Assembly: GCF_038397745.1 (NCBI RefSeq)
Contig: NZ_CP151636.1
Span: forward strand, 3,596,001 to 3,660,000
Origin: Microbacterium sp. LWH11-1.2
GTDB taxonomy: Bacteria; Actinomycetota; Actinomycetes; Actinomycetales; Microbacteriaceae
DNA length: 64,000 bases
Direction of reading: 5' to 3'
In this document: positions 1 to 12,099 of the stretch, one piece after another
How positions within the stretch are numbered: the first letter of the stretch is position 1
Layout of the letters: each line of letters starts with the position of its first letter
Notes under the pieces: generated by a model
The model's database searches: none
The model's input: the letters and a program-made list of their open reading frames with translations, nothing else
Told to the model about the DNA's origin: nothing
Position numbers and translations under genes: made by a program

Positions 1-267
1 TCCCCCGTTGACCGTGACCGTTCCCGTGTCGGGCAGGAGGACCTTGGCGACCAGGCGGAGGAGCGTCGACTTGCCCTGGCCGTTGCGCCCGACCACGCCG
101 ATCGACTCGCCCGGCTGCACGGTGAACGAGACGTCGCGCAGCGCCCAGAACTCCCCGGGACGCGAGCGTCGCGAGGCCCCGGAGAAGAGATCCTTGAAGC
201 TGCGTCGTCCTCGACGGTTCCGTCGGAAGTGGACGCCGAGTCCCTGGACTTCGATGGCCGCGGACAT
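1..267 (-). CDS. ABC transporter ATP-binding protein, polysaccharide/teichoic acid export (TagH/Wzt-like), partial
   Basis: Only the N-terminal 89 codons are present; the gene runs off the left edge. The Walker A motif GRNGQGKST is visible at about residues 62-70, preceded by the usual amphipathic stretch (FWALRDVSFTV). Proteins of this family energise ABC-2 export of lipid-linked polysaccharides across the cytoplasmic membrane. The ATG at 267 overlaps the TGA of the upstream permease by one base (TGATG), so the two are translationally coupled and very likely form one transporter. Homology and motif support the family; the substrate cannot be read from this fragment. A second, complete set of the same type lies at 30356-32004. 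Confidence 0.9.
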   Translation of the reverse strand, partial: MSAAIEVQGLGVHFRRNRRGRRSFKDLFSGASRRSRPGEFWALRDVSFTVQPGESIGVVGRNGQGKSTLLRLVAKVLLPDTGTVTVNGG

Positions 268-1058
268 CACAGCTCCTTCAGCACGGGACGCTCCAGGCTC
301 CGGAACGTCCAGACGCCCAGCGCGAGGATGACGATGCACATCACCGCACTGATCACGACGGGGGTCGTCTGCCAGAGCTCCGGGAAGAATCCGACGCGGT
401 AGAGGGTGAAGATACCCGCCAGCGGATTGAAGGCGCCGATGGTGTCGAACGGCGCCGGCAGGTCCTGGAAGCTGTAGATCACGGGCGAGGCGTAGAAGAG
501 CGCGCGCAGGATCAGCGCCGTCGTCCGCTCGAGGTCGGCGTAGAGCACGCAGAGCGGAGCCACCAGCAGCCCGAGGCCGACGAGCAGCGTCACCTGCATG
601 AGCATCGCCACGGGGAACCAGAGCAGCATCCAGTTGACGGTCGCGCCGCTGAACACCGCGAAGAGCACCAGCACCGGAATCGAGAAGAGGAACTCGATCC
701 CCTTGCTCAGCACGATGCGGTTCACCCAGATCGATCGCGGGATGGCCGTCGACCGCACCAGGCGCGAGTCCTTCTTGAACGCCCTCGTGAAGTCGGACAC
801 CGAGGTGTTGAACCACACCCACGGCAGGAGCGCCACGATGAGGAACACGATGTAGGGATCCTCGCCGACGGTGCGGTGGAAGACCTGCGTGAAGACGAAC
901 CAGTAGATCGCGCTCATCACGAGCGGATCGAGGACGGACCAGAGGTAGCCGAGGAAGCTCGTCGCGTACCGGACCTTGAGGTCGCGGGCCGACAGCAGCC
1001 ACAGCGAATGCAGATAGCGCCGGGGCGTCCCGGGCGCCCCGACAGCAGCGTGACTCAC
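267..1058 (-). CDS. ABC-2 type polysaccharide export permease (TagG/Wzm-like)
   Basis: 263-residue membrane protein with about six predicted TM segments and the N-terminal cytoplasmic block (SARDLKVRYATSFLGYLWSV) typical of ABC-2 polysaccharide permeases. It would form the channel for the ATPase encoded immediately downstream. I chose GTG at 1058 because a TAGACT -10 box lies exactly 7 nt upstream and because the protein then begins just before the conserved block; a longer reading would run into the galactopyranose mutase gene in another frame. The neighbouring glf gene suggests that a galactofuranose-containing polymer is a possible cargo, which is inference. Confidence 0.88.
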   Translation of the reverse strand: MSHAAVGAPGTPRRYLHSLWLLSARDLKVRYATSFLGYLWSVLDPLVMSAIYWFVFTQVFHRTVGEDPYIVFLIVALLPWVWFNTSVSDFTRAFKKDSRLVRSTAIPRSIWVNRIVLSKGIEFLFSIPVLVLFAVFSGATVNWMLLWFPVAMLMQVTLLVGLGLLVAPLCVLYADLERTTALILRALFYASPVIYSFQDLPAPFDTIGAFNPLAGIFTLYRVGFFPELWQTTPVVISAVMCIVILALGVWTFRSLERPVLKEL

Positions 1059-1068
1059 GATGTCGAGT

Positions 1069-4324
<3,256 letters not shown>

Positions 4325-4328
<4 letters not shown>

Positions 4329-5650
4329 GTCGTGGCCCCTGCGGTGGCCATCAGCTCGACCGCGGTGCCGACGACGATGCGCGGAGTGCCCGCCCAGCGC
4401 GCGGCATCCGTCGCGGCGCGACCGTCGACGAGCAGCTTGATACCGGGAAGCTGCGCAGGCTCGAGCTCACGGTAGGCGGCGTGGTCGGTCTGCAGGATCG
4501 CGATGTCGATGTCGTCGCCCAGCGTGTACGGCTCGAATCCGAGTCGGCGCAGCTCCTCATCGCTGTACAGCGGATCGTGCACCTGGACGGCTGCCCCGCG
4601 CGCCTGCAGAGCAGCCACGGTCGGGAACACACCCGAGAAGGCCGTCTCCTTCACACCGCCGCGGTAGCTGGCGCCGAGGACGACAGCCCGCAGCCCGGAC
4701 AGCGATCCGAGGATGCCCTCGGCCTGGGCGACCAGTCGCTCCGGCATGGATTCGTTCACGCGACGCGCGGTCCGCACGATGTCGGCGCCGGGATCCGTCG
4801 AGAGGTAGAGCTTCGGATACACCGGGATGCAGTGACCGCCGACGGCGATGCCCGGGCGGTGGATGTGGCTGAAGACCTGGGAGTTGCAGGCCTCGATCAC
4901 CTGGTAGACGTCGATCCCGTTGGCCCCCGCGAACAGGGCGAACTCGTTCGCGAGCCCGATGTTCACATCGCGGTACGTGGTCTCGGCGAGCTTGGCCATC
5001 TCCGCGGCTTCCGCGCTGCCCAGGTCCCACACGCCGTTGGCCCGCGCGAGATCCGGACGATCGTCGAACTCGAGGACGGCCTCGTAGAACTCCACGGCGC
5101 GACGCGCACCCTCGTCGGACAGCGCGCCGACCAGCTTCGGGTACTTGCGGAGGTCCGCGAAGATGCGGCCGGAGTACACGCGCTCCGGCGAGAAGACGAC
5201 ATGGAAGTCCTCGCCCTCGGTCAGTCCGGAGACCTCCTCGAGCATCGGCTTCCACCGACCGCGGGTGATGCCCACGGGGAGCGTCGTCTCGTACGAGACC
5301 AGGGTGCCGGGGCGGAGATGCTGCGCGAGCGACCTCGTGGCCTGGTCCATCCAGCCGAACTCGGGCTCCGCGGTCTCCTCGTTGACGAAGAGCGGGACCA
5401 CCACGACGACGGCCTCCGCCGACGGGATCGCCTCGGCGTAGTCGGTCGTGGCGCGCAGGCGTCCGGCTGCCAGAGCCGCGGTGAGCTTCTCCTGCAGCTG
5501 CGCCTCACCGGGGAACGGCTCGACCCCGCTGTTGACGGCCTCGACGAGCGTCGGGTTCACATCGACCCCGATCACCTCATGTCCACGGTCGGCGAACTGC
5601 AGAGCGAGAGGGAGGCCGATCTTTCCGAGGGCCACGACGGCGATACGCAT
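4325..5650 (-). CDS. UDP-glucose/GDP-mannose dehydrogenase family nucleotide-sugar 6-dehydrogenase (WbpA/WecC-like)
   Basis: 441 residues. Two-step oxidation of the C6 hydroxyl of a UDP-sugar to a uronic acid. The N-terminal NAD-binding fold is followed by the central helix domain, which carries the conserved AKLAETTYRD block (Lys220), and by the catalytic cysteine in GGHCIP (Cys274). The substrate is not fixed by sequence alone; UDP-GlcNAc (WbpA role), UDP-ManNAc (WecC role) and UDP-glucose are all possible. The adjacent WbpI-type 2-epimerase and the distant WbpB/E/D-like genes favour UDP-GlcNAc or a derivative (inference). Start ATG 5650 has TAGAAT 7 nt upstream. Confidence 0.9.
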
Positions 5651-5657
5651 GAGCGAT

Positions 5658-5663
5658 ATTCTA
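5658..5663 (-). promoter_or_regulatory. -10 box of leaderless promoter for the nucleotide-sugar dehydrogenase
   Basis: TAGAAT, one base from the TATAAT consensus, with a 7-nt gap to ATG 5650. It sits in the 108-nt gap after the 2-epimerase gene. Confidence 0.6.
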
Positions 5664-5758
5664 TGGCGCGGACGGAGGTCGGCCTCGCGCTCCCCGTCTC
5701 CCCCGCGTACCCGCGCAGACTGTTCACGGGATGTGCGCGGAGTGTGCGGAGGCTCCGG

Positions 5759-6826
5759 TCAGCGGCGCTGCCCCTCGAGCACGGAGATGACGCGGGTGGC
5801 CGCGTGACCGTCGCCGTAGGGCGCCTGGTCCGTGTCGGCGGGCCGTGGGCGCGTCACTCCGGCGGCGATCTCCTGCGCCGTGTTCGCGAGCACGTTCCAG
5901 CCCAGCTGCACGGTCTCGACCCATTCCGTCTCCGTGCGCACCGTCGTGCACGGCACGCGCAGGAGGAACGCCTCCTTCTGCAGACCACCCGAGTCGGTGA
6001 CGACGCCGGCGCTCGAGACGGCCGCGGCGATGAGGTCGGCGTACGCCAGCGGCGCATGCGCGATGAGAGATCCCTGGGTGAGCGCGATGCCGTGGGCGGC
6101 GGCCTTCGCGACGACGCGCGGATGAGCCAGCAGGACCACGGGCTTGTCGAGGTCCGCGAGACCGGCGGCGATCTCCGCCAGGCGCGCGGGGTCGTCGGTG
6201 TTCTCGGCGCGATGGATGGTCGCGACGTAGAACCCACCCGCCTCCAGGCCGAGCTCCTCGATCAGGGCGGAGGGAGCCCCCGCCACCTGATCGCGGACCT
6301 CGAACAGCACGTCGGTCATGACGTCCCCCACGAGCACCGTGCGCTCGGCGAGCCCCTCGTTCGCGAGGTGCTCGACCGCGACCTCGGTGGGAGCCAGCAG
6401 GAGGTCAGCCGCGTGGTCGGTCAGCACCCGGTTGTGCTCCTCCGGCATCCGGCGGTTGAAGCTGCGCAGACCGGCCTCGAGGTGCGCGACCGGGATGTGC
6501 ATCTTCACGGCGCTCAGCGCCGCGGCGACCGTCGAGTTCGTGTCTCCGTAGACGAGGACCCAGTCCGGGCGGTGCTCGTCGAACACGGCGTCGAGCGCAG
6601 CCAGCATCGAGCCCGTCTGCACGCCGTGGGATCCGCTTCCCACACCGAGGTGCACGTCGGGAGCGGCGATGCCCAGGTCCTCGAAGAACACGTCGGAGAG
6701 CATCGGATCGTAGTGCTGACCGGTGTGCACGATGACGTGCTCCACGCCGGCGGCGAGCGCAGCCTTGTGGATCGGAGCGAGCTTCACGAACTGGGGGCGG
6801 GCGCCGACGACGCTGATGATCTTCAC
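5759..6826 (-). CDS. wecB: Non-hydrolysing UDP-N-acetyl-hexosamine 2-epimerase, WbpI-like
   Basis: 355 residues. Epimerises C2 of a UDP-HexNAc (GlcNAc to ManNAc, or the 2,3-diacetamido-uronic acid form for WbpI). Family motifs are GARPQF near the N-terminus, HTGQHYD, VYGDTNST, HLEAGLRSF, MPEEHNR and VGDVMTD. GARPQF and VGDVM, rather than the GTRPE of E. coli WecB, put it nearer WbpI-type enzymes, as I recall those sequences. I chose GTG 6826 (MKIISVVGARPQF), the family's usual first residues; GTG 6832 is an in-frame alternative that would lie only 2 nt from the -10 box. It heads the minus-strand run of glycopolymer genes. Confidence 0.9.
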   Translation of the reverse strand: MKIISVVGARPQFVKLAPIHKAALAAGVEHVIVHTGQHYDPMLSDVFFEDLGIAAPDVHLGVGSGSHGVQTGSMLAALDAVFDEHRPDWVLVYGDTNSTVAAALSAVKMHIPVAHLEAGLRSFNRRMPEEHNRVLTDHAADLLLAPTEVAVEHLANEGLAERTVLVGDVMTDVLFEVRDQVAGAPSALIEELGLEAGGFYVATIHRAENTDDPARLAEIAAGLADLDKPVVLLAHPRVVAKAAAHGIALTQGSLIAHAPLAYADLIAAAVSSAGVVTDSGGLQKEAFLLRVPCTTVRTETEWVETVQLGWNVLANTAQEIAAGVTRPRPADTDQAPYGDGHAATRVISVLEGQRR

Positions 6827-6834
6827 GGTCACTC

Positions 6835-6840
6835 AGCCTA
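6835..6840 (-). promoter_or_regulatory. Candidate -10 box upstream of the 2-epimerase
   Basis: TAGGCT, 8 nt before GTG 6826 and only 2 nt before GTG 6832. If used, transcription would start near 6828 and favour the 6826 start. Confidence 0.4.
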
Positions 6841-6866
6841 GAGCGCGGCGCCGCGCCGCACCCGAC

Positions 6867-7337
6867 TCAGTCCGCGAACCGGCGGGCGGCGTCGGGGAAC
6901 ACGCGTGCCGGCACGCCACGGAGGACGCTGTACGGAGGAGCGACCGTGTTCTCGGTGACGACCGCTCCGGCGGCGATGACGCTGTGGTGGCCGATGTCCG
7001 CGCCCATGAGGACCACGGCGTTCGCACCGATATGCACGTGGCCGCCGATCCGACTCGACGCGCGCTGGATGTCTCGGGCGCGTTCGCTGACGCAGCGCTC
7101 GACCGTGGAGTGCGTGTAGATCTGCACACCGGCGGAGATGTCGCAGCCGTCGCCGATCACGAGGCCGCCGCTGCCGTCGATGACCGTGAACGCCCCGATC
7201 CAGACGCCGTCGCCGATCTCGGGCTCACCGACGATCCACGCGTGCGGATTGAATCTGTTGGCGGGGAGGCCGTGCCACGCGGGCACCTCCTGGTTCGGCG
7301 ACTCAGCGGGCTCTCTCACGGTTCGGCGCACCTCCAT
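6867..7337 (-). CDS. Hexapeptide-repeat (left-handed beta-helix) acetyltransferase
   Basis: 156 residues made almost entirely of hexapeptide repeats (IGDGVWIG, IGDGCDISAG, IGGHVHIGANAVV, GVPAR), the fold of CoA-dependent O- or N-acetyltransferases of the LbH family. It probably acetylates a sugar hydroxyl or amine. It lies upstream of the 2-epimerase with 40 nt between them, and opposite the amidotransferase operon. A candidate -10 (TATCAT) 5 nt before the ATG would make its mRNA leaderless. It could act on the 4-amino sugar made by the divergent operon (PglD-like role) or be a second WbpD-like enzyme; the sequence does not decide. Confidence 0.82.
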   Translation of the reverse strand: MEVRRTVREPAESPNQEVPAWHGLPANRFNPHAWIVGEPEIGDGVWIGAFTVIDGSGGLVIGDGCDISAGVQIYTHSTVERCVSERARDIQRASSRIGGHVHIGANAVVLMGADIGHHSVIAAGAVVTENTVAPPYSVLRGVPARVFPDAARRFAD

Positions 7338-7341
7338 CCCA

Positions 7342-7348
7342 TATGATA
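7342..7348. promoter_or_regulatory. Overlapping divergent -10 boxes
   Basis: The palindromic ATATGATA core reads TATGAT on the plus strand (7342-7347) and TATCAT on the minus strand (7343-7348). The minus box is 5 nt from ATG 7337. The plus box would give about a 57-nt leader ahead of ATG 7411. No convincing -35 is seen on either strand. Confidence 0.4.
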
Positions 7349-7410
7349 CTTAGCAGTCTGCCCGCTTCCGTGATGCCACGGGAGCTCGATAACGAGAGAA
7401 CTCGAAATCC

Positions 7411-8376
7411 ATGTCTGTGCGTTCAAAATCCATCCTTGTCACCGGCGGCGCCGGCTTCATCGGGAGCCACCTGGTCGATCGACTCATCCGTGACGAGCCC
7501 CGACGGATCACCGTCGTCGACAACTTCTTCCTCGGCAGCATGGAGAACCTTACGGCCGCGCAGGCCGCGCGCCCGGACATCGACGTCATCCGGCTCGACG
7601 CCTCCGACCTCGCCGCCATGCAGGACGTCGTGACGACGCACGAGATCGACACGGTGTTCGACCTCGCCGTCATCCCGCTGCCGACCTCTCTGACCTACCC
7701 GGCCTGGACGGTCCAGACGAACGTCGGCATCGCCACGACGTTCTGCGAGATCGCCCGTCGCGGACTCGTGGAGCGCCTGATCCACGTCTCCAGCTCGGAG
7801 GCCTACGGCTCCGCCCGCTACATCCCGATGGACGAGGGGCACCCGCACGACGCGATCACCCCGTACGCGGCGAGCAAGTCCGCCGCGGATCACATCATCG
7901 AGTCCTACGTGCAGACGTTCGGGATCGACGCCACCGTGATCCGGCCCTTCAACAACATCGGTCCTCGCCAGAACCCCGGCTCGTACGCCGGCATCGTGCC
8001 GATCATCGTCCGCCGCGTGCTCGACGGCGAGCCGATCGAGATCTTCGGCGACGGCGAGCAGACCCGCGACTTCATCTTCGTCAAGGACAGCGCCGACCTG
8101 ATCGCCCAGGTCCACGACTCCGACGAGTGCCGTGGCAAGGTGCTGAACCTCGCCACCGGCGTCGAGACCTCGGTCAACGAGCTCGTCTCGCGCATCCTCG
8201 GCCTGATGGGACGCCCCGACCACCCGGTCATCCACACGGAGGAGCGCCCCGGCGACGTCCGCCGCCACCTCGCCGACGTGTCGCAGCTCGAGTCGCTCCT
8301 GGGTCACCAGTCGCCGCGCCTCACCGACGACGCGCTCGGCCAGACCGTCGAGTGGTACACCTCGGTCCTGTCATGA
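7411..8376 (+). CDS. Extended SDR nucleotide-sugar epimerase/4,6-dehydratase
   Basis: 321 residues. NAD-binding TGGAGFIG at residues 11-18; catalytic region SSSEAYG (128-133) and YxxxK (Tyr152, Lys156); FGDGEQTRDFIFVKD typical of the family. The Ser-Glu pair before the Tyr resembles 4,6-dehydratases of the LegB type and UDP-uronate-modifying enzymes more than simple 4-epimerases, but the reaction is unproven. The downstream aminotransferase suggests that a 4-keto (or 3-keto) product is aminated next. First gene of a six-gene chain; its TGA overlaps the next ATG (ATGA). Confidence 0.85.
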   Translation: MSVRSKSILVTGGAGFIGSHLVDRLIRDEPRRITVVDNFFLGSMENLTAAQAARPDIDVIRLDASDLAAMQDVVTTHEIDTVFDLAVIPLPTSLTYPAWTVQTNVGIATTFCEIARRGLVERLIHVSSSEAYGSARYIPMDEGHPHDAITPYAASKSAADHIIESYVQTFGIDATVIRPFNNIGPRQNPGSYAGIVPIIVRRVLDGEPIEIFGDGEQTRDFIFVKDSADLIAQVHDSDECRGKVLNLATGVETSVNELVSRILGLMGRPDHPVIHTEERPGDVRRHLADVSQLESLLGHQSPRLTDDALGQTVEWYTSVLS

Positions 8377-9485
8377 GGCTCAACATCCCGCTGACCGGCG
8401 CCCCGGAGGTCGACGCGGTCCGCGAGGTCATCGAGTCCGGCTACCTGACGCAGGGTGCGAAGACGGCGGCGTTCGAGGAGGCGGTGCGCGGATACACGGC
8501 CGCCCGCCACGCCGCCGCCGTCAGCTCCGCCACGACCGGTCTGCACCTCGCCCTCGTCGCGCTCGGCGTCCAGCCGGGAGACGAGGTCGTGATCCCGGGC
8601 TTCAGCTTCCCGGCGACGGCGAACGCCGTGATCCAGCAGGGCGCCACGCCCGTGTTCGTCGACATCGACGAGGCGACGTTCAACCTCGACCCCGCGCTCC
8701 TCGACGCAGCCGTCACCGATCGGACCCGCGCCATCATGCCGGTGCACGCCTTCGGCCTCTGCGCGGACATGGACGCCATCAACGCCGTCGCCGCGCGGCA
8801 CGAGCTGCCGGTGCTGGAAGACGCCGCGTGCGCTCTCGGCGGCACGTACGGGGGCCGTCACGCCGGCACGCTCGGCACCGCCGGCGTCTACTCGTTCCAC
8901 CCTCGCAAGATCATCACGACCGCCGAGGGCGGGATGATCACGACCGATGACGACGAGCTCGCGAAGCGCATCGCCGTGCTGCGTGCGCACGGCGCCGTCC
9001 GCGGCGAGCTGTACATGGAGTTCGTCGAGGCCGGATTCAACTACCGGCTCAGCGACGTCCACGCGGCGATCGGCCTCGCCCAGATGACCCGCATCGACGA
9101 CATCGTCTCGGGTCGCCGACGCGCGGCATCCGAGCTCACCAGCCGTGTCTCCGGCATCGAGGGCGTGCAGGTGCCGACGGAACCCGCAGGCACCGCCCAC
9201 ACCTTCCAGTCGTACGTCGTGCTCCTCGATGACGGCATCGATCGGGACGAGGTCATCCGTCGCATGCGAACGCGCGACATCGAGACGACGCTGGGGACGT
9301 ACGGGATGCACCTGCAGCCGTATTTCCGCGAGCGGTTCGGCATCCCGGACGAGGCGCTCCCCCACACGACGCGCGCCCACCACCAGGCGCTCACGCTCCC
9401 GCTGTATCCGCAGCTGACCGAGGACGACATGGATGCGATCGCCGACGCGCTGCGACTGAGCATCGAGGAGAGCACGACACGATGA
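8373..9485 (+). CDS. DegT/DnrJ/EryC1/StrS family PLP-dependent sugar aminotransferase
   Basis: 370 residues. Transfers an amino group, usually from glutamate, to a keto-sugar nucleotide. The PLP-binding lysine is in SFHPRKIITTAEGG (Lys179), with SSATTGLHLAL for phosphate contacts and the LEDAAC block (Asp150). The start at 8373 overlaps the previous stop by four bases, and its own TGA overlaps the glutaminase start the same way. It would supply the amine that is later acylated or converted to an amidine by the HisH/HisF::WbpG system encoded next (inference from order). Confidence 0.92.
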   Translation: MRLNIPLTGAPEVDAVREVIESGYLTQGAKTAAFEEAVRGYTAARHAAAVSSATTGLHLALVALGVQPGDEVVIPGFSFPATANAVIQQGATPVFVDIDEATFNLDPALLDAAVTDRTRAIMPVHAFGLCADMDAINAVAARHELPVLEDAACALGGTYGGRHAGTLGTAGVYSFHPRKIITTAEGGMITTDDDELAKRIAVLRAHGAVRGELYMEFVEAGFNYRLSDVHAAIGLAQMTRIDDIVSGRRRAASELTSRVSGIEGVQVPTEPAGTAHTFQSYVVLLDDGIDRDEVIRRMRTRDIETTLGTYGMHLQPYFRERFGIPDEALPHTTRAHHQALTLPLYPQLTEDDMDAIADALRLSIEESTTR

Positions 9486-10114
9486 CCCGACCTGATGTCA
9501 CGATCGTCGACTACGGCGTGGGGAACCTCGGCTCGCTGCGCAATGCGCTGGCGAAGGTCGGGCGCTCCTCCGAGGTCACCAGCGACCCGCAGACCGTGAT
9601 CGATGCCGCGCGCATCATCCTCCCCGGGGTCGGCTCCTTCGACCACGCCGTCGACCGCCTGACCGAGAGCGGCCTCGGCGAGGCCGTCGTGACGGCGGCC
9701 CGCGACAAGGGCACGCCGCTCGCGGGTGTGTGCCTCGGCATGCAGCTGATCATGGACGGCAGCGACGAGGGCGAGCGACCGGGTCTGGGCCTGATCCCCG
9801 GACGCGCCCACCGCTTCCCCGACGAGTTCGACGGTGCGCGCCTGCTCGTCCCGCACATGGGATGGAGCGCAGCCGTCGCGGCGAAGCCGTCGCGACTCGC
9901 ACCGTCGCTGGGCAGCGGCGGACGGTTCTACTTCGTCCATTCCTATGCCGTCACCCCCGATGACGAGGCCGACGTCCTCACCTGGACGGAGTACGGCGAG
10001 CGCTATGCGTCGTCGGTGGAGCGCGACAACGTGATCGGGATCCAGTTCCACCCCGAGAAGAGCCACCGCTTCGGATTGACGCTCCTCGGCGAGTTCGCGG
10101 TGGCGGAGGCCTGA
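9482..10114 (+). CDS. HisH-like glutamine amidotransferase (glutaminase subunit of a sugar amidotransferase)
   Basis: 210 residues, class I glutaminase fold. Nucleophile Cys84 in GVCLGMQ; His190 and Glu192 in FHPEKS. It should release ammonia from glutamine and pass it to its partner. In histidine biosynthesis the partner is HisF; here the next gene, overlapping at TGATG, encodes a HisF domain fused to a WbpG-type amidotransferase, and no his genes are near. This points to the accessory HisH of surface-sugar amidine formation, as known for HisH2/HisF2/WbpG of Pseudomonas O antigens. Confidence 0.9.
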   Translation: MTRPDVTIVDYGVGNLGSLRNALAKVGRSSEVTSDPQTVIDAARIILPGVGSFDHAVDRLTESGLGEAVVTAARDKGTPLAGVCLGMQLIMDGSDEGERPGLGLIPGRAHRFPDEFDGARLLVPHMGWSAAVAAKPSRLAPSLGSGGRFYFVHSYAVTPDDEADVLTWTEYGERYASSVERDNVIGIQFHPEKSHRFGLTLLGEFAVAEA

Positions 10115-12099
10115 TGCACGTCTATCCCCGGCTGATCCCCGTCCTGCTGCTCGAGGGCGACCGTCTCGTGAAGACCAAGGGCTTCGAGGACCCCCGCTAC
10201 GTCGGCGACCCGGTCAACGTCATCAGCATCTTCAACGACCTCGAGGTCGACGAACTGGTGATCCTCGACATCGGCGCCGCGAAGAGCCGCGTGCCCGCCC
10301 GGATGGAGCTGCTGAACCGCATCGCCACCGAGGCGTTCATCCCTCTCGCCTACGGCGGCGGCGTCGAGACCGCCGCGCAGGCGCAGGCGATCATCGCCGC
10401 GGGCTTCGAGAAGATCATCGTGAACACCGCGCTGGTCACGCACACCGACGCCGTCCGCGAGATGGTCCGCGCCCTCGGGTCGCAGGCCATCGTCGCGAGC
10501 CTCGACGTGCGCGGGACCGACGACGGCTACGTCGTCCACACCGGCGGAGGAGCGGATGCCGCGGCCTTCACGGTCGACGAGTGGGTCGCGCTGGCGACCG
10601 ATGTCGGGGTCGGCGAGATCCTCGTCACGAACATCGACCACGAGGGCACCCGAGAGGGCATCGACCTCGACCTCGTCCGCACGGTGGCGGCGACCGCGGC
10701 CGTCCCGGTGATCGCGCACGGCGGCGCGGGCGGACGCGGCGACCTCGTCGCACCGATCGAGCATGCCGGCGCGTCGGCCGTCGCCGCCGGAACCGCGTTC
10801 GTGATGCAGTCCGGGCGCGAGAGCGTGCTCATCAACTACCCGACGCGTCCGCAGATCGACGCGCTCTTCGGCCACCTCTTCGACGGCCGCGGGGAGCCCA
10901 TCGCCGCGCAGCAGTTCGGGCTGGACCTGGATGCCGCCACCTCCGACGAGTTCCTGAGCTCGCCGGACGTGTGCCGCCGCTGCATCATCACCTCCGACGT
11001 TCCCGGTGCGGCGTTCGACGCCGACGGCGTCTGCTACTACTGCCACCTGCACGACTCGCTCGACAAGCAGTACCCGATCGGGCTCGAGAGCGAGAAGGCG
11101 CTGGACAAGTTCGTCGCCGAGCTCAAGGCCGCGGGCCGTGGCAAGAAGTACGACTGCATCATGGGGGTGAGCGGCGGCACCGATTCGTCGTACCTCGCCC
11201 ACCTGCTGGTGAAGAAGGGCGTGCGCCCGCTCGCCGTGCACTTCGACAACACCTGGAACTCCCCCACGGCGACGTCGAACATCTTCGCCGTGCTCGACAA
11301 GCTCGGGGTCGACCTCGAGACCTACGTCGTGGACAACGCGGAGTACGACGACATCTACCGCTCGTTCATGCTCGCGGGAGTGAAGGACATCGAGGCTCCG
11401 ACCGACATCGGCTTCATGGGCGTGCTGTATCGCGCCGCCGAGAAGCACGGCATCCGCCACATCGTCGAGGGCCACTCGTTCCGCACCGAGGGCATCTCCC
11501 CCATGGGCTGGCTGTACATGGACGGCGGCTACATCAAGGGCGTCCACAAGCGCTTCGGCACGGTGCCGATGAAGACCTATCCGAACCTCGACTTCACGAA
11601 CTTCGTCAAGTGGTCGGCGTTCAGCAGGATCCAGCGCACCCGCCCGCTGTACTGGATCGACTACAACAAGGAGGCCGCGAAGCGCTTCCTCGCCGACGAG
11701 TACGGATGGCAGTGGTACGGCGGCCACCACCTGGAGAACCGCTTCACGGCGTTCTACCACACGTACTTCCTGCCGACCCGCTTCGGGATCAACTTCCGTC
11801 AGATCGAGCTCTCGGCGCTGGTGCGCTCCGGCCAGATGGACCGGAGGCTCGCCGCCGCCCAGTTCATCGAGCCCCGCCACGGCGATCCCGAGCTCATCGC
11901 GATGGTGAAGAAGCGCATCGGCTTCGATGACGCGGGCTTCGAGCACGTGATGACGATGCCGAAGAAGGACTACACGGACTACCCGACGTACAAGCGGCGT
12001 TTCGAACTGCTCCGCCCGTTCTTCTGGCTCATGTGGAAGCTCGATCGCGTTCCCAAGAGCTTCTACGTGAAGTTCTGCATCCCGCGCAAGAAGCGATGA
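10114..12099 (+). CDS. HisF::WbpG fusion, ammonia-channelling N-acetyl-sugar amidotransferase
   Basis: 661 residues with two domains. Residues 1 to about 255 are a HisF-type (beta-alpha)8 barrel: IPVLLLEGDRLVK at the start, Asp131 (HisF Asp130) kept in SLDVR, but the HisF catalytic Asp11 is Leu12. Residues from about 280 are a WbpG/PseA-type PP-loop enzyme: a Cys4 zinc-like site (C287, C290, C307, C310) and SGGTDSS at 353-359 for ATP. Together with the HisH subunit this should make an acetamidino group on an amino sugar using glutamine ammonia and ATP. HisF and WbpG are separate proteins in the Pseudomonas system, so the fusion supports direct channelling. Chained by TGATG and ATGA overlaps. 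Confidence 0.9.
   Translation: MHVYPRLIPVLLLEGDRLVKTKGFEDPRYVGDPVNVISIFNDLEVDELVILDIGAAKSRVPARMELLNRIATEAFIPLAYGGGVETAAQAQAIIAAGFEKIIVNTALVTHTDAVREMVRALGSQAIVASLDVRGTDDGYVVHTGGGADAAAFTVDEWVALATDVGVGEILVTNIDHEGTREGIDLDLVRTVAATAAVPVIAHGGAGGRGDLVAPIEHAGASAVAAGTAFVMQSGRESVLINYPTRPQIDALFGHLFDGRGEPIAAQQFGLDLDAATSDEFLSSPDVCRRCIITSDVPGAAFDADGVCYYCHLHDSLDKQYPIGLESEKALDKFVAELKAAGRGKKYDCIMGVSGGTDSSYLAHLLVKKGVRPLAVHFDNTWNSPTATSNIFAVLDKLGVDLETYVVDNAEYDDIYRSFMLAGVKDIEAPTDIGFMGVLYRAAEKHGIRHIVEGHSFRTEGISPMGWLYMDGGYIKGVHKRFGTVPMKTYPNLDFTNFVKWSAFSRIQRTRPLYWIDYNKEAAKRFLADEYGWQWYGGHHLENRFTAFYHTYFLPTRFGINFRQIELSALVRSGQMDRRLAAAQFIEPRHGDPELIAMVKKRIGFDDAGFEHVMTMPKKDYTDYPTYKRRFELLRPFFWLMWKLDRVPKSFYVKFCIPRKKR

Noticed and set aside
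9482..11930. HisH and HisF domains as part of histidine biosynthesis
   Set aside because: No other his genes are near, the HisF catalytic Asp11 is Leu, and the HisF domain is fused to a WbpG-type enzyme in a sugar operon.
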